The notes under the pieces were generated by a model, which had not been told where the DNA came from, did no database searches, and worked only from the letters and a program-made list of their open reading frames with translations. A DNA stretch of 64,000 nucleotides from Uranotaenia lowii (Eukaryota; Arthropoda; Insecta; Diptera; Culicidae), in assembly GCF_029784155.1 (NCBI RefSeq), contig NC_073693.1:161740031-161804030 (forward strand), given 5' to 3'. Below are positions 43,860-54,760 of the stretch, one piece after another; position 1 is the first letter of the stretch; every line of letters begins with the position of its first letter. The translations under genes were made by a program, and so were the position numbers.

Positions 43860-45245
43860 TTGAAATTCCTGAAAGCGCACATACATTTTTGAGGTTTATT
43901 CGAATTAGGAATTGAATTTCACAGTAATAATTATACCATTTGATTGATCTTCCCAAATTACACTTATTTATAAAATAACACAACTGAATTCTATCCTGAT
44001 TAGCTAAGTAAATAAAAAAAAATATATATATTTTTTGGGTGGTAATTCCAAAAAGTGCACTTCACGTTTTATTGATATTATCGAAATTGATGAGTAAAAA
44101 ACCAAAAACTGTTCAATATTATGAGCGGATGGAGCCCCTATTATCAGAATTGTGAAAAATAATTGGATTGGCATTGAGTTTGGACTATCCCAGGTTTTTG
44201 AGAACTTTTGTTCTAACCGAGTAAAAAAATTTAAATTCTTTAATCTGGGAAAGATATTCCTAAAGAAATTTTCCTTTGGGTCTTGAATTATTTATTGCAT
44301 TATTTACCAGAAAGATAAAGTTGAAATATATATCTTCCTCCGTAAATGGGACTGATTATTTTGATCAATTTTATGAGAAATGATGCCTGTTTACAAAATC
44401 TCCTGAGACTGTCTCCTAAGAAATTTCAGTTCTTATGTTATTCACTTCATCCAAAATAAACTTCTTCTCATTGGAAAACACCATATAATCCATAATTATC
44501 CCCAAATTTATCATGATCTTCCAGGAAAATTCCGTGGCAGAAAAGAACAGAAACTTTAGAGGAGACAGTCTCAAGATTAGATTTTAGCGCAAAGGCAAAA
44601 TTCAAATAGTATTTACTCAAAATTACTACACAGAATTGCTAGACGGTGTACTGATCCCATTTAAGGAGGATATTATGGATGTTAACTTTATCTTTCAGCT
44701 AAAAAACAATGATTCGTGTCCCAAAGAAGAAAATTATAAGGTTTTCAAGAGATTAAATCATTTACCGGATTTGAAGATCATAATTTACCTCTGAATTAGA
44801 GAGATTTCAAATACATCTCAGGAATTTCTTTCTCAGATGTGATTATCAGAAGTTTGGATCAGTCCATGAGTTGCAAACATGTGAAAGATACGAAGGAGCT
44901 TAAAAATTACAATTTTTAGTGGGCTAGAACAAAAGGTTTCAAAAACCTTGGATAATTCAATTGTCTCGATGCCAAACACAATATTTTACCCTATTTTGAT
45001 GGTACCAATCATTATTTTTTTTACAGTTTTTGGTAATTTGCTCAGTAATTTTTATATTGTCTTAACAGAACGTGAAGTGCGTTTAAAAGAATTACCACCC
45101 CAATATGTGTATTTTTCGATTTATTCAGCTAATGAGGATATACATAATTGCGTTGTGTTGTGTTAAAATAAGTGTAGATTTATCAAATATTTTTTTTGTG
45201 AAATTCATACCTTCAAAATGTATGTACGCTTACATGAATTTCTAC
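43860..45245. repeat. Long imperfect palindrome, arms of almost 700 bp
   Basis: The left arm runs GAAATTCCTGAAAGCGCACA, then GGGTGGTAATTCC, GTGCACTTCACGTT, CCAAAAACTGT, AGGTTTTTGAGAACTTTTG, AGAAAGATAAAGTT and GAGACTGTCTCCT. The right arm carries the inverse of each in mirrored order (e.g. AGGAGACAGTCTC, CAAAAGGTTTCAAAAACCT, ACAGTTTTTGG, AACGTGAAGTGCG, GAATTACCACCCC). The centre is near 44490. Divergence is substantial but the order is complete. No transposase or target duplication was identified. A transcript would form a long double-stranded hairpin. Confidence 0.85.
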
Positions 45246-47441
45246 CACTGTATGTACCTGTAGCACCGACAAGCTGGGATTCACTGACGTCTTCAGAGGA
45301 AAGAAGCGCATCATTTGTCTAACGAAGCATCCAAACGGCACACATCGCAAGGTGTTTGATGGAAATGCAATTCGTTTATGGGGTTTGTTTTGTGTCTTTC
45401 GGCATTCCCTTAAGCCAAACAGCCAACCAGCCAGCCAACTAACTATTGCGAGGCTTCAGTTCCGTTAGCAGAGCTTAGCCAACAAAAAGAGATAAGTCCA
45501 CCGAAATGGATGGATTACGGCTGGTGCAATATTTCTAAACAGTCGCATATAAATTCTTTTTCAGATAGCTTTTTCCCTCTTGTATCTCGGTCCTTGTTTG
45601 TATTCCTCAAATTTCCTCGAAGGTATAAACAGCTATGAGGATGCGCCTGAATCCCAATCCGTCTGCTGCCGCTGCCAGGCATCACTGGGGATAGGCCACC
45701 AAACTTAGACGACCATGCCGTGATTTGACCATTGAACATTGTATTCAAACTCGAAACCTGTGACTGTGGCTGCGGCCATTTGAGACAGAGACAGCGAGAG
45801 GTCTTCCAATGATGACCCAGGAATGCGTCTTCGTTTGATGTACATACAGCGGAAACTGTGTGTACAATAACTTTTAATTCCACCTCACCTGGAACCCATC
45901 CGCGAGTTTCAAGAAAGGAACTGTTTCGCCTCTTCCCCAAAAGAGGGAAAATGCATTGCTGCCGATGGCCATAATCTATCGGGCATGCACAGACGAGTGG
46001 CCATATTGTTCCTAGCCTAGCTGGCAGCTTGTGCATGCCAAAGGGAAAGACAACGTCCATATTCCACTGGCACTGGAAACTGGCCAAATCAGCAGGAGGT
46101 CTCCCGGCCTAGAGCAAGCCCCAATAAATACTAGCCGCTGGAAAGTGTTTAGTACCTACCAAAGACCTCTCTAGCTGAGGATCTCCTGGAGAAAATAAGA
46201 AATGATGTGACGCTCACGTTCAATGAAAAACTATCACTGAAAACAATTAATTTTGTTGTGCTAATCGAGAGAAATTTTTCTACTTCGGGTCGAATGTATT
46301 TAATTAATTTTATATGTATGTAGGTCCCAATAGGTAAGGAGAAGGTCTTATCGAATTACACGATCAACGAAATGAATGAACCTCTTGTAAATAGCAATTG
46401 CAATCGGCATGAATATTTATTTAATCCGAAGCTAGATTAAATGTTTCTTTCTACTATTTCGTGCCTAGATAAAAAAATGCTTTGAACATTTAGCCATCCT
46501 TAAATTCAAGCTAAGTACAGAGCGACAATAAAGTTCTCGTAGTTAAAAAAAACTTGAACAATACATTTTTATACAATCAAATCGAATCAATCAAACAACA
46601 AGCAATATTTTTTGGAATCTTGAATATCAAGAAGAATCGAACAAAAATAGAAGAACAGCTATCAACTGTCTTCTTTATTATTAAAAAAAAACGAACACAA
46701 ACAGATATAGAATCTCAATGAAACATGATGTTTCCTCGAAGAGACTCCTTTCACTTAACTCTAAGCGTACATTATTCAAGATCATATCCTTGAATGCATT
46801 CTGGCATCTTACAAATGCTATAACCATCAACCCACAGAAATTTCATTTTTTCAGTAATTAGAACATGTATCCGATGATGCTTACTGCTAAAATCAACTAA
46901 CTTAAAAAAAAGCTATCACAATTCTACTTGTTTTATCGAAAAAAAAACTTCTGCGTATGTTGGATTGCTAGTTTGATTTCCAAAACAACGCTTGATGGTG
47001 TTCTCACGATCAACACGTTCTTCAAACTAATAATGTGTCCAAACTGCAGCGAACCTGAAAGTAACTACATAGCTTGAGTCTAGAATTCTGTCTGCCAAAC
47101 TAGAGGTCCTTACCTAAAGGATCATCCCATGTGAATAATCTTATAGAAAAAAAGATCTTTTTGTTCAAACTTTGGTCTCGTAGTACTACTTCAGTTGTGT
47201 AAAATTAAAATTACACATTTTTTATTTGATGACAATATGATGCGATGAAACGTATTTTGTACTTACCCGTTCTACCAATTGTATATGCTGAACTTATGTA
47301 ATTTACCTGCAAAAGGGAGCAAAAAAAGGTAGGTTTTAGTATTTTTTTAAATTATAGCCTTTTCTTATAAGCAAGTAAAACTGTTATAATAATAAGTAGC
47401 TACCCTTCTGGATCCTCCTCCTGCCTGACCGAAAACTAATC
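45246..47441. other. Single-copy-looking island with one long open frame, then AT-rich DNA
   Basis: 45290-46190 is the most balanced stretch in this part. On the minus strand 45515-46087 is open for 190 codons (about 181 from the first ATG, MDVVFPFGMH). I see no domain, signal peptide or membrane segment, and the cysteine and tryptophan placement suggests no family. It may be chance in less AT-rich DNA, an unannotated exon, or non-coding RNA. 46190-47441 is AT-rich and featureless. Confidence 0.25.
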
Positions 47442-47941
47442 NNNNNNNNNNNNNNNNNNNNNNNNNNNNNNNNNNNNNNNNNNNNNNNNNNNNNNNNNNN
47501 NNNNNNNNNNNNNNNNNNNNNNNNNNNNNNNNNNNNNNNNNNNNNNNNNNNNNNNNNNNNNNNNNNNNNNNNNNNNNNNNNNNNNNNNNNNNNNNNNNNN
47601 NNNNNNNNNNNNNNNNNNNNNNNNNNNNNNNNNNNNNNNNNNNNNNNNNNNNNNNNNNNNNNNNNNNNNNNNNNNNNNNNNNNNNNNNNNNNNNNNNNNN
47701 NNNNNNNNNNNNNNNNNNNNNNNNNNNNNNNNNNNNNNNNNNNNNNNNNNNNNNNNNNNNNNNNNNNNNNNNNNNNNNNNNNNNNNNNNNNNNNNNNNNN
47801 NNNNNNNNNNNNNNNNNNNNNNNNNNNNNNNNNNNNNNNNNNNNNNNNNNNNNNNNNNNNNNNNNNNNNNNNNNNNNNNNNNNNNNNNNNNNNNNNNNNN
47901 NNNNNNNNNNNNNNNNNNNNNNNNNNNNNNNNNNNNNNNNN
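47442..47941. other. Assembly gap, 500 Ns
   Basis: Exactly 500 unknown bases, probably a placeholder length rather than a measured one. The open frame that appears to cross it is an artefact. Confidence 0.99.
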
Positions 47942-48411
47942 AAGCGAAACCAAGTTGCAGAAAAATCGTGTGATGTGATGCAACGAACGTGGACTGCTCG
48001 TTAAATTATAGAACGCAATTAAATTGAAAACCAAAAACTGCAAGTTTTTGTAAATTCATGCAAAACGTTATCAAAAAACTTCTATAAATTCCGTCGGTCA
48101 ACAGAACAGAAACCTCGATACCGCAAAGAATTTTGAAAACGCTGAAAAGCGATTTTATCGATTGCAAATCAAAGGTGAACTCCAAGAAAGCAAAGCGATA
48201 TTTAGTTTGACCGGGGAAATTACAAAATTCAATTATAACAAACATATGTAAAAAAGTTCTTCCAAATGATGTGAGGCAATTCTGGAATGGGTCAGATTAA
48301 TATAAACGATTCTCTCAATGCTTCAAATGTATTTTTCACAAAGAAAAACTTCTTAATTCTTCGATTTGACTCCCGAAATGGACGGCTGTATTATGAATTT
48401 TATTAAAAAAA
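47942..48411. other. AT-rich non-coding stretch
   Basis: No feature recognised after the gap. Confidence 0.35.
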
Positions 48412-50210
48412 ACTAGCTGATCCCGTACGAACTTCGTTTCGCTTTAAATCATTGGTACGTCAAAATGAGTTTAGAAAATGAATTCGAAACATTTTTTCGA
48501 CAATTTTGGGGAAAAAAATCAACAGTGTTTAAAGTCGCTACTATTACTATTACTTGAAATTCAAATTAAACGGTTGATTGGCTTTTTATTTGAATTTATG
48601 TGAGAGTGTTTTCTTCTCGATCGGTTGCAAAATCTAGACATTATGGCAGAAACATGTACTATTTGTTTGTGTGCACGACTCTTTTGCTTGACCTTCACAC
48701 TTAAATTGGTATCAATTAACTGCCTCCAACAAAATGATTGCACAAATTACTGAACTTTCAATAAAACCCTCTTTTTCTGTCCCATGGCCCGAAATTCGAT
48801 AATTGAAACCAATTTTATGTTCCTCAAAACTCCCTTGTGCCATTTTTTCTTTTCAAATTAAATGTAAAATAACGTCAGGAACTTGAAAACAGTGATCAGT
48901 GAATAAAGACGCCCCTTTCACCGACCCTTGACACGGAACATGCTACCTGGAGTCAATTGCTCATAGTTTATAACCCTCATCTGAACATTTTCATCTCAAT
49001 CCGATGCATGATCACGACAATATCGCGAAAACAGTGAGCAACTAACATGGACGGCCTTTTTTTTGACCACGATTCTAAACTTGACACCTGAAATCAATTA
49101 TCTTTTCTGTTAAACTCCCATGTGCCAATTTTCATTACAATTCTATGCTCAATCAAGAGAATATCGTAAAAACAGTGAACAGATAATAACCCCTTTTGCC
49201 GACCCCTGAGTCAAGATTTGAAACCTGAAAGCAAAAGAGCGTTCCTCAAAACTCCTATGCGGAAATTATCATCTCAATCCAATGTAGAATAACGTCAAAA
49301 TCGCAAAAACATTGAAGTTGGATATGGACGACTCCTTCAACCGACTTCTGATCCGCAATTTGAAACTTGAATTCGATTGCTCGTCTTTCAAAACACTCAT
49401 GTGCAAATTTTCATCACAATCCGGTATATAATAACACCAATATCGCAAAAACATTAATCAGTTGATATGGACGACCCCTTTGGCCGACCCCTGACCCTAA
49501 ATTTGATAACTGTAATCGATTGCTCGTCTCTCAAAACACTCATGTGCAAATTTTCATCATAATCCGATGTATAATAACGCCAATATCGCAAAAACATAAA
49601 TCAGTGGATATGGACGACCCCTTTTGCCGACCTCAAACCCTAAATTTGACAACTGTAATCGATTGCTCGTCTCTTAAAACACTCATGTGCAAATTTTCTT
49701 CACAATGCAACGTAAAATAAAGCCAATATCGCAAAAACATTAATTAGTGGATATGGACGACCCCTAACCCTAAATTTGATAACTGTAATGGATTGCTCGT
49801 CTCTTAAAACACTCATGTGCAAATTTTCATCACAATCCGATGTATAATAACGCCAATATCGCAAAAAAATTAATCAGTGAATATGTATGACCCCTTTGGT
49901 CGACCCCTGACAATAAATTTGATAACTGTAATCGGTTGCTCGTCTCTCAAAACACTCATGTGCAAATTTTCATCACAATCCGACGGAAAATAACGTCAAT
50001 AACGTGAAAACAATATTTGTCTTGTATGGACGACCCCCTTCAGAAGGGGTCGTCCAAAAATCTAAAAACATTTTTCATCATTCCTGGTCCTAATGAGCAT
50101 CCATGCCAAATTTCAGATCTCTAGCTCTTAAGACGGCTGAGTCTATAGAGGACAAACAAACAAACAAACAAACAAACAAACAAACATACAGATAATTGCT
50201 TTATATAGAT
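48412..50210 (+). mobile_element. ACTAGCTGA...TATATAGAT dispersed element A
   Basis: Starts ACTAGCTGATCCCGTACGAACTTCG trimmed here to its hallmark ACTAGCTGAT and ends with an (ACAA)n run (about 50152-50186) and GCTTTATATAGAT. Repeats with these ends are widespread in arthropod genomes and of uncertain class. The 3' part reads CCAAATTTCAGATCTCTAGC, another recurrent phrase of this group. The centre is filled by ~140-bp tandem units. No coding region survives. Confidence 0.6.
48815..50055 (+). repeat. About nine tandem ~140-bp units ending in a palindrome
   Basis: The phrase AAAACACTCATGTGCAAATT recurs at 49391, 49533, 49676, 49806 and 49949, with more diverged versions upstream at about 48827, 48970, 49113 and 49250. 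Spacing is 142-143 bp except one 130-bp unit. Each unit also carries ATATGGACGACCCC, CCTAAATTTGATAACTG and AACGCCAATATCGCAAAAAC. Identity rises from left to right, so growth was probably at the right end. The array ends in the near-perfect palindrome GGACGACCCCCTTC/AGAAGGGGTCGTCC (50028-50055). Confidence 0.88.
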
Positions 50211-52169
50211 ACTAGCTGATTTACCCGGCCTTGCTCGGGTTTGCATAAAATATAAATCAAAATGAGTCGTTTGACTTTACGAAATTTTGGTAGCTTTATA
50301 GCTTTATATATTTATTATGAGAAAATTTCACCCATGTTGTGCCATGTATGTAAGCTTTGAAAGTTTTGCTAGTGTTTTTCAAGTTTTGAATTAGAATATT
50401 TACTGTGTTTCCCATTTTCATATTTATGAAACACTTATAGTTATGAGGTTCGTATTCATAGAAATTAAAAATTATTTCCCATGAATGCTTTTTTATTTCA
50501 TCACGAAAAACAAAACGCTTTCTTAAAAGAAGCTTTAATAGCTTTGGCCTTCTATTTTGTTTATCTTCAAATGATTAAACTATATTTTAATCTTTCCCAC
50601 CCCCCATCTAATGAAATCTCTTTTGGAGATGATCTCCTCGGACGCTATATGCCAAATGCTCCCCCGTATGTTATATTCAAGTTTTATTTGCCCAGAAAAG
50701 TCAAGTCTTCCAAGCCAACGGCCAAGAGTTCGAATCCCAGTCACGGCATACACAGTAAACTTTTGTGGTTTAAGCATTTGTGAGATGCTAGCCATCATAC
50801 ACTCGTAAGATGTACGCTTAGCATTAAGTAGAAGGAATCTCTTCGACGAAACATTAAGTTTCATTGAGATCCTGTATGTGTTTTTTTAAACTTGTTGAAG
50901 AACCATTTTTCATGTTTTCAAATGTATGTGTGCTTATCGTTGTTTTTTCCACACTGTTTTATGATTAGTTTTTTTAAATGTTCCAAGTTCCACTAATAGT
51001 TTTTTGAAGCGATCTAAAAGAAATTATCTCGGAACCCAAATCGCCCATTTTATGATGTTATAACAAAAGATTTTTTTTTAATTTTTCTATTCTTGGAAAG
51101 AAAAATCTCATTAATTATTGTGGAGAGTGATAAAGTAAAAATTCTTGGAAATTATTTGATTGAATTCGCAGTATTTAATGGTTTAATTTTTCGCATAATT
51201 GGATGGTAAAATTGGACACATTGATGATCAAAATTTATAAAAAAAAGTCATGAATTGACCGATAAAATTGAATTGTATAAACCTTAAAACCTCATACTTA
51301 ATTTCAAATAAAGTTTCTTGCGTAGGATTTGGTTTTTTCCTGATAATGCACGTTAAATTTTTGAGTCCTCCACTTAGATTTCTCGACGGCTTTGAAAGCG
51401 TTGAAATCACAGCTCTCAACTTATAACTCTGAATTTAATTATTTTATCTTTCTCTATGATGAATTTTAAAAATACGAAAATGGTTGGTTCATAAAAGCTT
51501 GATTTTTAGAAAATAGCTTAATATGTTTTCAGCACTCAATCCAAATTCATAATGAAGATAAATCATTGCATCCATACTTCACACACTGTATATTCTTATA
51601 GACTCCAAAGCCCTGCAGCAGTGCAGTGGTAGGGAGTACTTTGAAAACCACTACAATTCAAGTCAATACATACTTTACAGGTTAGTTGTATTTTTCAATC
51701 CAAAATGTTGCTCATTATTGCATCCAAAATTCCCGTATCTACCGGTACCACGTGCTTTACTTAGTAGTGCTTGCTTATTAGAAGGTACAAAAAACACCCG
51801 CCAAAATTTCTCCTTTCAAATTTTTAATGCTGAGCAAGCTTTGATTTGCTATCCATTACACGTGAACTCTTGATGGTTGCTTCTAATACTCGGCCCATGG
51901 TGATGGTGAAAACAACCCGCCAAAGGAAACGAAAATCAGCTGCCAAATGGATGCCATGACTTTTGGTTTGTGGGAATAAAAACGAAAGTTGTTTGGGGGA
52001 GTCCCTTTTCTTAGGTGGGAGGGGCTCAGAACTATTACTAAAACCTTACCCTGGTTCAACTACATCTCTGTACCAAATTTCAGCCTGATCGGTTAAGCGG
52101 TGTGGATTTGTATAAGGTGCATACAAACAAACAAACATATATAGTCCAACTCATCTTTATATATTAGAT
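50211..52169 (+). mobile_element. ACTAGCTGA...ATTAGAT dispersed element B
   Basis: Directly abuts element A. It begins ACTAGCTGATTTACCCGGCC and ends with CAAACAAACAAACATATATA and CTTTATATATTAGAT, the same end plan as A. CCAAATTTCAGCCTGATCGG (about 52074) parallels the phrase near the end of A. The interior differs from A and includes an inserted SINE-like segment near 50.7 kb. No coding region is seen. Confidence 0.55.
50640..50890 (+). mobile_element. Probable tRNA-derived SINE
   Basis: A good B box, GAGTTCGAATCCC (about 50728), follows CCAAGCCAACGGCCAA, as in a tRNA T-arm. The body continues with GGAATCTCTTCGACGAAACA and CATTGAGATCCTGTATGTG. The A box is weak and I found no clear target duplication, so the boundaries are approximate. 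The open frames across it are by-products. Confidence 0.5.
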
Positions 52170-52850
52170 GTTTTACAAATTTGATTGCTATATCATTTGC
52201 CTGGAAAATCCCTACCAAAACCAGATGTAATGAAATGTTCGAAATTCAGAGCAAACAACTAAATTTCAATACTTTGAATTCAGAATATCTGTTGAACTTG
52301 TTAAAATTTCCAAAAATGTTGTAAAATTACTAATGTTTCTAAGATTGGTTTGTATTTTTAAGAATAAGATTTTGAAATTAATTCAATTTCAAAACTATGT
52401 TTTGAAAATTATTCAAAAAATATTAAAACCATGTTTTGACCTGTTTGAAGTTTAGTTTAAAAGCTTTCATACTTTTCATAGCTCACCATTTAAATCCATT
52501 TAATCTCGTGATCAAAATTACTCTTGTTTGTGGTTTTTGTGCTTCTATGGTCACAGTCTTTGTTGTTTTTCAAATATCTATTGGATACAAGCTATACTTT
52601 TCAACGTGTAAGCTATGGGGATTCATAATTTTGACTTCATAATTTTTTTTTCTAAATTTTTATTGTGTTATGAATACTTCATCATGATTACTAACTGAAC
52701 CATGACCCGAGTCTTTTTTCGTCGCATATCGATTTCGGAAAGAATTATCAAAACATCCGAGTTTACAGACAACAAATTTCTAATTTTTACAAATTCTTAG
52801 AACTGAAAATCAACAAGTAATTTGTCTCAAAAACAAAAAAGGAAAATAAA
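52170..52850. other. AT-rich non-coding stretch
   Basis: Nothing recognised. Confidence 0.35.
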
Positions 52851-54760
52851 TGTTTGTTCAAAAGAGCAGCACCGAAGTCGACCAAAGTAAACCAAAGCAT
52901 CGCAACTACTTAAGTTTCAACGCGTTCACGCGTCCGCTAGTCCGAGAATCGAATGCTTTCGATACCTACCTGTCCATGACTCAAGCGAGATGATGGTGAC
53001 TTTACGCACCACCGTTTATCTCTTCCCCGAAGCTTCCACCCATTTTCTCAAAACCAACTTGAAAGCGACCACGCATAGCCGAAAGACAGCAAACGGCAAG
53101 CGACGAACCTGAAAACGCACTTTCAATTCAAACCGACCAAGCAAGCTGGGCCCAATGGCATTGCATACCTTCGGGAGTATTCTTACCGGTGCTGACTCGA
53201 AGCTTTCAAGTTTGGTCTTTTCCTTCTTAGTGAGATGGGAGTTTTATCATTTTTTAACTTGGAAACTAATCGTTGAATCCTTAAAAAATAAATTTAAATT
53301 GAGATTTTTCTTTTCAATTTTAGCATTGAGCTGACTTTCTGAATGATGATATCTTAATACGCAGCAACAACAGCGCGAGCGCATGATGAAGCCATTAATA
53401 TCTCAACCGGAACTCGCTCGAGTGAGGTTGGCGTTTAATCAGTTTTTTATAAGTTAATCATAATTTCCTTGTTTACGACTGTGCAAATGGTCCTGCAACT
53501 GAGGCGGATAAGTCCAATACTGGATGAGTGGATTTATCGGCAAGGATGAAACCCTTCGAAGTTCAACTCGTAATTCATTTTTAATGTTCTCTCTCCGGGT
53601 GCTTTCAAATTGTGCAATCGCTGTAGTAAATTTTCAGTGCCCGTTGAAGGACTTTCAAGATTTTGGGAATTGGAAATGACAAGACTATTTTAATGTGATT
53701 GAAGGATTAACCCTCCACAGTTTGAAAGATTCAAATTTTGGAATTAACTTTTCAGAGGGAAAATTGAGGAATAAATTACAAACGAACAAACCTTTTTTTC
53801 ACTAGTTTGTTGTTCAAGACAATGTACTAAAATATTCCATCGAATTCTCCCAGTTCAGTCGAAACCATTCATATTTGTCTCCGCGTCTTGTTTGGGGTGT
53901 TATCATGTCGTTCGGACATTCATCTACACAAGAATGTTGAACATCTCGGACAATGTTTCCCCCGGACTAATTAATCATTCTTATCAATACCTTTTTCGCA
54001 CGGCTGCCTCTCAACATGGGGCCCAAGCATGGACCGATCGATGGACGGAATACCATTGCCCGTTTAAATACTGATTGCCCAAAATGATTTTCACTACTTA
54101 CTAGAGGAGGTAGGTTGCTCGCCATTAAACATTCATGGGCTGTCGCGTTGTTAACGTTCCCATAATAACTGCCGTCTTGCGCATACTAATTCGATGTTAA
54201 TTTAATTTCAAGCTCACCAACACCATCTGCAGATGCTGGCTTATTTATTCCTGGTGGACCGCCGATGTCCCATCCCGGGAGATTCCGAGCCAAGAATCCC
54301 GGCCAAGACCTTTGCGTGGATCGATCAAGCGAAGGTCCATATCTTAGGGAAGGTTCCAGCAACCAAATGCAATTGACGTACACGCGATTGGAGTCAAATG
54401 ACAGAAAAGCTTAATTTATGTGCGTACGAAGCGCGGACTTCTCGGAGATCTCTCCGGTTCCCGGGACTCGATGAGGTCGATCATTTTCAAAGTCTGCAGC
54501 ATAAAATACGACCGAAAGAGGACGATCTCAAACATGGGCTGAGCCCGCTGAATAAACGCAATTACAATCGAGAAACCAATTTCCTGTTATGGGGGAGAAT
54601 GCTTTGTCTTTTGGCGTGGCCAAGCAGCAGCAGCAGTGCGTCTTTGAACATAATTTATTCTTCCAATAAATACAGAGAGATTTAATTTCTGCTGAAAACG
54701 CGAACATGAACATTCTAGCCACGTAAGATGCAGCTCTTCAGAAGTGAATGATGTAGTGAA
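52851..54760. other. Large single-copy-looking island
   Basis: Less AT-rich than its surroundings, particularly 52860-53200 and 53870-54700. It contains AP-1-like TGACTCA (about 52977), a TTCAACGCGTTCACGCGTCC segment, and a CAG run (about 54630). No shared repeats with the rest of the window and no supported exon; short frames at 53892, 54186 and 54398 overlap on both strands without motifs. A candidate conserved regulatory block. Confidence 0.3.

Noticed and set aside
47384..48043. A 219-codon minus-strand frame
   Set aside because: Most of it consists of unknown bases in the 500-N gap; the known ends have no coding character.
48815..50055. CRISPR-like or coding repeat array
   Set aside because: Units of ~140 bp are repeated throughout with no unique spacers and contain stops in all frames.
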